Assembly (NCBI RefSeq): GCF_047729555.1 | Contig: NZ_CP159825.1 | Location: forward strand, 62,001 to 126,000 | Direction: 5' to 3' | From: Porticoccus sp905181945 | GTDB taxonomy: Bacteria > Pseudomonadota > Gammaproteobacteria > Pseudomonadales > Porticoccaceae | DNA length: 64,000 nt | Shown: piece by piece, positions 61,439-64,000 of the stretch | How the letters are laid out: every line of letters starts with the position of its first letter | Position numbering within the stretch: the stretch's first letter is position 1 | Notes under the pieces: model-generated | Databases searched by the model: none | What the model saw: only the letters and a program-made list of their open reading frames with translations | Told to the model about the DNA's origin: nothing | Translations under genes and position numbers: made by a program

Positions 61439-62413
61439 GTGCCACTAGATGAATTTTCAATTATACAAAAATACTTTTCGTCTTTAGGGGAAAGCCAAGG
61501 CATTTCTTTGGGTGTTGGCGATGATTGCGCTATTCTAGATATACCTAAAGGTAAGCAACTTGCAGTTACTGTAGATACATTAGTTGAAGGTATTCATTTT
61601 CCAGTCAGGGCCTCCCCTGCTGATATTGCTCATCGTTCTTTGCGGGTCAATCTAAGTGATATTGCCGCTATGGGTGCGGATCCTCATTGGTTTACCTTGG
61701 CGTTAACTTTACCAGAGGTCAGCGATAGCTGGTTGCATCAGTTTTCACAAGCACTGCTTACTGATGCATTGAGTTTTGGTTGTGCCTTGGTTGGCGGTGA
61801 CACAACAGCGGGACCTTTGTCGATAACTATTCAAGTGCTTGGTACTGTTTCTCAAGGAAAGCCACTTATTCGAGGTGGTGCCCAGGAGGGAGACAGTATT
61901 TATATAACAGGTTCACTTGGCGAAGGAGCTGCAGCTCTTTCTCTCTTTGATGCGACTAGTGACCTTGCTCGCATTGCAACTAAAGACACTCTTAATCGTC
62001 TGCTACAGAGATTCTATAGGCCTGAACCGCGCCTGAAAGAAGGCGCCTATTTGCGAGATTTAGCATCTGCCGCTATAGATATTTCGGACGGCTTGATTGC
62101 AGATCTTGGTCATATCGCTAAATCTTCAGGTTTGGGTGCCAATATAGAGCTTGATCGCCTCCCCATTGCTTCCTGGCTTTTGGCTCTAGCAGAGCCAAGC
62201 TATATTGAGGATTGGGTGTTATTTGGTGGAGATGATTATGAGTTATGTTTTACTGTACCCAATAGAAATAAAGATTTAATAGAATCCATGATTAGCAGTA
62301 GAGAATTGAATGCAGTTTATATTGGCAAGATGTCGAAAATACCAGGAGTCCGTTGTTTTGATAGCCGAGGACAGGCAGTGGAGCTAAAAAAATCTGGCTA
62401 TCAGCACTTTTAA
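61439..62413 (+). CDS. thiL: Thiamine-monophosphate kinase
   Basis: Phosphorylates thiamine monophosphate to the active diphosphate, using ATP. The PurM/ThiL fold is shown by GVGDDCAILD, AVTVDTLVEGIHF, NLSDIAAMGADP, VGGDTTAGP and AAIDISDGLIADLG. The start is GTG at 61439 (MPLDEFSIIQKYF), which matches the family beginning. A nearby ATG at 61425 is out of frame and stops after seven codons. At 324 residues it is normal. It lies between nusB and pgpA, as in most gammaproteobacteria. Confidence 0.95.
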   Translation: MPLDEFSIIQKYFSSLGESQGISLGVGDDCAILDIPKGKQLAVTVDTLVEGIHFPVRASPADIAHRSLRVNLSDIAAMGADPHWFTLALTLPEVSDSWLHQFSQALLTDALSFGCALVGGDTTAGPLSITIQVLGTVSQGKPLIRGGAQEGDSIYITGSLGEGAAALSLFDATSDLARIATKDTLNRLLQRFYRPEPRLKEGAYLRDLASAAIDISDGLIADLGHIAKSSGLGANIELDRLPIASWLLALAEPSYIEDWVLFGGDDYELCFTVPNRNKDLIESMISSRELNAVYIGKMSKIPGVRCFDSRGQAVELKKSGYQHF

Positions 62414-62483
62414 GCGCTCTTTATGTCATTTTGAACAGGTATGTTGCAAGCAGGTAAGATGATTTAGAAATAAAGGCACCCAA

Positions 62484-62966
62484 ATGAAAACAACTATACC
62501 AACCTTTCAGCAATTAATTCGTAATCCAATCCACTTGTTGGCATTTGGTTTTGGTAGCGGATTATTGCCTAAAGCGCCAGGGACAGCAGGCACCGTAATG
62601 GGGCTCCTGTTTTGGTGCCTGCTAGCAGAATTGCCATTAACTTCATACTTGGCGACTGTCACTGTAGCTGCGTTGGCGGGGGTTTATATTTGCGGAAAAA
62701 CTGCTAGTGATTTAGGCGTTCATGATCATGGCGGTATTGTCTGGGATGAAATGGTCGGGCTTTGGCTGGCATTGACTATAATCCCAGTCTCTTGGGCTTG
62801 GGTGTTAGCGGGCTTCTTGATTTTCAGGCTGTTTGATATATGGAAGCCTTGGCCTATTAGCTGGCTGGATAAGAATATAACCGGAGGCTTAGGTATAATG
62901 TTAGATGATTTGGTCGCTGGCGCCTTAACTTGGTTGGTGTTGTTTTTAACAATCAAGATTCTATAA
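62484..62966 (+). CDS. pgpA: Phosphatidylglycerophosphatase A
   Basis: Inner-membrane phosphatase that completes phosphatidylglycerol synthesis, whose product is the donor for Lgt. Conserved parts are FGSGLLPKAPGTAGT, DHGGIVWDEMVGLWLA, FRLFDIWKPWPI and GIMLDDLVAG, with three or four hydrophobic segments. At 160 residues it matches the E. coli protein (172). It is downstream of thiL by 70 bases. Confidence 0.95.
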   Translation: MKTTIPTFQQLIRNPIHLLAFGFGSGLLPKAPGTAGTVMGLLFWCLLAELPLTSYLATVTVAALAGVYICGKTASDLGVHDHGGIVWDEMVGLWLALTIIPVSWAWVLAGFLIFRLFDIWKPWPISWLDKNITGGLGIMLDDLVAGALTWLVLFLTIKIL

Positions 62967-63107
62967 GAAAAAACAATTTTGGTATGCTTAATCGCTGAAC
63001 CTGTTGATGTGGAACAAAGTAGCTAGTGGCTTAAAGTCCTTTACTCGCTATGCATCATGGTTAAAATGAGCAACCTTGGCTAAATTACGTTTATGTTGGA
63101 GTAACTA

Positions 63108-63707
63108 GTGTCCTTAGATTTTATACAGAAATCGCAGCTGCCAACCCGATGGGGGATGTTTGAGTTGCACGGCTTTCATGATGCCGCTAAAGATAAAGAG
63201 CATATTGTCCTCTCGCTAGGGCCAATTTCTGGTGCGGGTTCTGTTTTAGTGAGAATTCATTCTGAATGCCTCACTGGCGATTCATTGTTTAGTCTTCGTT
63301 GTGATTGTGGGTCTCAACTAGAAGAAGCTATGCGCCTTATTGCCAAAGAAGGTAGGGGTGCGGTACTTTATTTGCGTCAAGAGGGTAGAGGCATCGGCCT
63401 ACTCAACAAAATTAAGGCATATCACCTCCAAGACGAGGGTGCGGACACTGTCGAGGCAAACGAGCAGCTGGGCTTTGATCCAGATATGCGAGACTACAGC
63501 ATGTGTCAGTCTATTTTTGAGCATTTTGAGATTGATAATGTACGTTTACTGACAAACAATCCTAAAAAGGTTCAAGCACTGGAAGAGATGGGAATTGTTG
63601 TCTCAGAGCGAATTGCATTACAAACTGGCCAAAATCCACACAATGAAGCATACCTGGCTGTAAAAGCTGGAAAATTAGGGCACTTATTTGATAAAAATAA
63701 GAGCTAG
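63108..63707 (+). CDS. ribA: GTP cyclohydrolase II
   Basis: First enzyme of riboflavin synthesis, opening the GTP imidazole ring. The zinc site is complete: HSECLTGD, then LRCDCGSQ. QEGRGIGLLNKIKAY and the LLTNNPKKVQAL segment bind substrate. The start is GTG at 63108 with GGAG eight bases upstream. At 199 residues it equals E. coli RibA (196). It supplies the activity probably missing from the RibA-like half of the protein at 59232. Confidence 0.97.
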   Translation: MSLDFIQKSQLPTRWGMFELHGFHDAAKDKEHIVLSLGPISGAGSVLVRIHSECLTGDSLFSLRCDCGSQLEEAMRLIAKEGRGAVLYLRQEGRGIGLLNKIKAYHLQDEGADTVEANEQLGFDPDMRDYSMCQSIFEHFEIDNVRLLTNNPKKVQALEEMGIVVSERIALQTGQNPHNEAYLAVKAGKLGHLFDKNKS

Positions 63708-63767
63708 GCTTTAGTTATTTGTTTTTTTGAAATATTTTTTTAAAAAAAATTGTATCAAGGTTGTTCT

Positions 63768-64000
63768 ATGTCATTGGCAAAGCGAATCATACCCTGTCTC
63801 GATGTTGATAAAGGTCGAGTAGTGAAGGGCGTCCAGTTTTTGGATATACGGGATGCTGGAGACCCTGTTGAAATAGCTAAGCGCTATAACAACCATGGGG
63901 CTGATGAAATAACTTTTTTAGACATCACAGCAAGCCATGAGGGTCGAGATACTATGATCCACACGGTGGAAAAGATAGCGAGCGAGGTATTTATTCCTCT
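63768..64000 (+). CDS. hisF: Imidazole glycerol phosphate synthase subunit HisF, 3' end missing
   Basis: The first 77 codons of HisF, cut by the right edge. MSLAKRIIPCLDVDKGRVVKGVQF contains the catalytic Asp of the cyclase (CLDVD, with the next KG-R-VVKG phosphate site), and DEITFLDITASHEGR is the second beta-alpha signature. HisF forms the cyclase half of the IGPS complex in histidine synthesis. No other his genes are visible upstream; it is preceded by ribA and a 60-base A/T-rich gap, so it may have its own promoter. Identification is secure despite truncation. Confidence 0.94.
   Translation, partial: MSLAKRIIPCLDVDKGRVVKGVQFLDIRDAGDPVEIAKRYNNHGADEITFLDITASHEGRDTMIHTVEKIASEVFIP

Noticed and set aside
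61425..61448. ATG start for thiL or a leader peptide
   Set aside because: The ATG is out of frame with thiL and its frame stops after seven codons; the in-frame GTG at 61439 fits the family N-terminus.
62967..63107. tRNA or small RNA gene in the pgpA-ribA gap
   Set aside because: No cloverleaf-like pairing or T-loop consensus could be found.

Overview
The window is an unbroken stretch of core chromosome from a moderately AT-rich gammaproteobacterium. Gene order repeatedly matches blocks known from Pseudomonas: mrcB with a TPR lipoprotein, a HAD phosphatase with rppH-ptsP-lgt-thyA-folA, ilvE-waaF-waaC-waaG-waaP-wapO, tolC/nudF-yqiB-cpdA-yqiA-parE-parC, and nrdR-ribD-ribE-ribB-ribH-nusB-thiL-pgpA-ribA. 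The sequence and the presence of a lambda O/P-like gene pair beside radA suggest a marine Cellvibrionales-type bacterium (SAR92/OM60-like). This assignment is an inference, since no rRNA gene is present. There are no tRNAs, rRNAs, CRISPR arrays, insertion sequences or integrases.

Layout. 1-8.1 kb: dsbD (cut by the left edge), a periplasmic copper chaperone, a PfkB-type nucleoside kinase, the peptidoglycan synthase PBP1b with a probable LpoP-type activator, and an rsmC-like methyltransferase with a HAD phosphatase. 8.2-13.4 kb: rppH-ptsP, then lgt-thyA-folA. 13.6-30.9 kb: argA, ilvE, then the LPS inner-core cluster (heptosyltransferases, WaaG, core kinases, carbamoyltransferase, a GT2 enzyme, hldE, waaA). 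Inside the cluster lies an opposed FAD-oxidoreductase/aldo-keto reductase pair, and tolC follows. 31-38 kb: nudF, a DUF1249 gene, cpdA, yqiA and both topoisomerase IV subunits. 38-39.7 kb: a two-gene replication module, a DnaT-repeat protein (DopC-like) overlapping a lambda-P-like helicase loader (DopE-like). 39.8-47 kb: radA, then a cobalamin riboswitch controlling btuB-cobO-btuC-btuD-btuF. 47-51.8 kb: amtB, a DUF1456 gene, a free-standing helicase-associated-repeat protein and ettA. 51.9-55.4 kb: fused isobutyryl-CoA mutase. 55.5-64 kb: glyA, then the riboflavin/nusB/thiL/pgpA/ribA operon and the start of hisF (cut by the right edge).

How the parts fit. B12 is imported (BtuB, BtuCDF), adenosylated (CobO) and has a visible consumer in IcmF. 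LPS inner-core synthesis is almost complete: heptose activation, Kdo transfer, heptose transfer, phosphorylation and carbamoylation. Riboflavin synthesis is complete, with a RibB carrying a degenerate RibA-like domain plus a separate functional RibA. The most unusual content is the DopC/DopE-like pair, a candidate chromosomal helicase-loading system domesticated from phage. Its first gene carries three DnaT-like repeats, and its reading frame overlaps the second by about 92 bases.

The only stretch above 300 bases without a gene is 41207-41630, which holds the riboswitch and a hairpin-rich leader.
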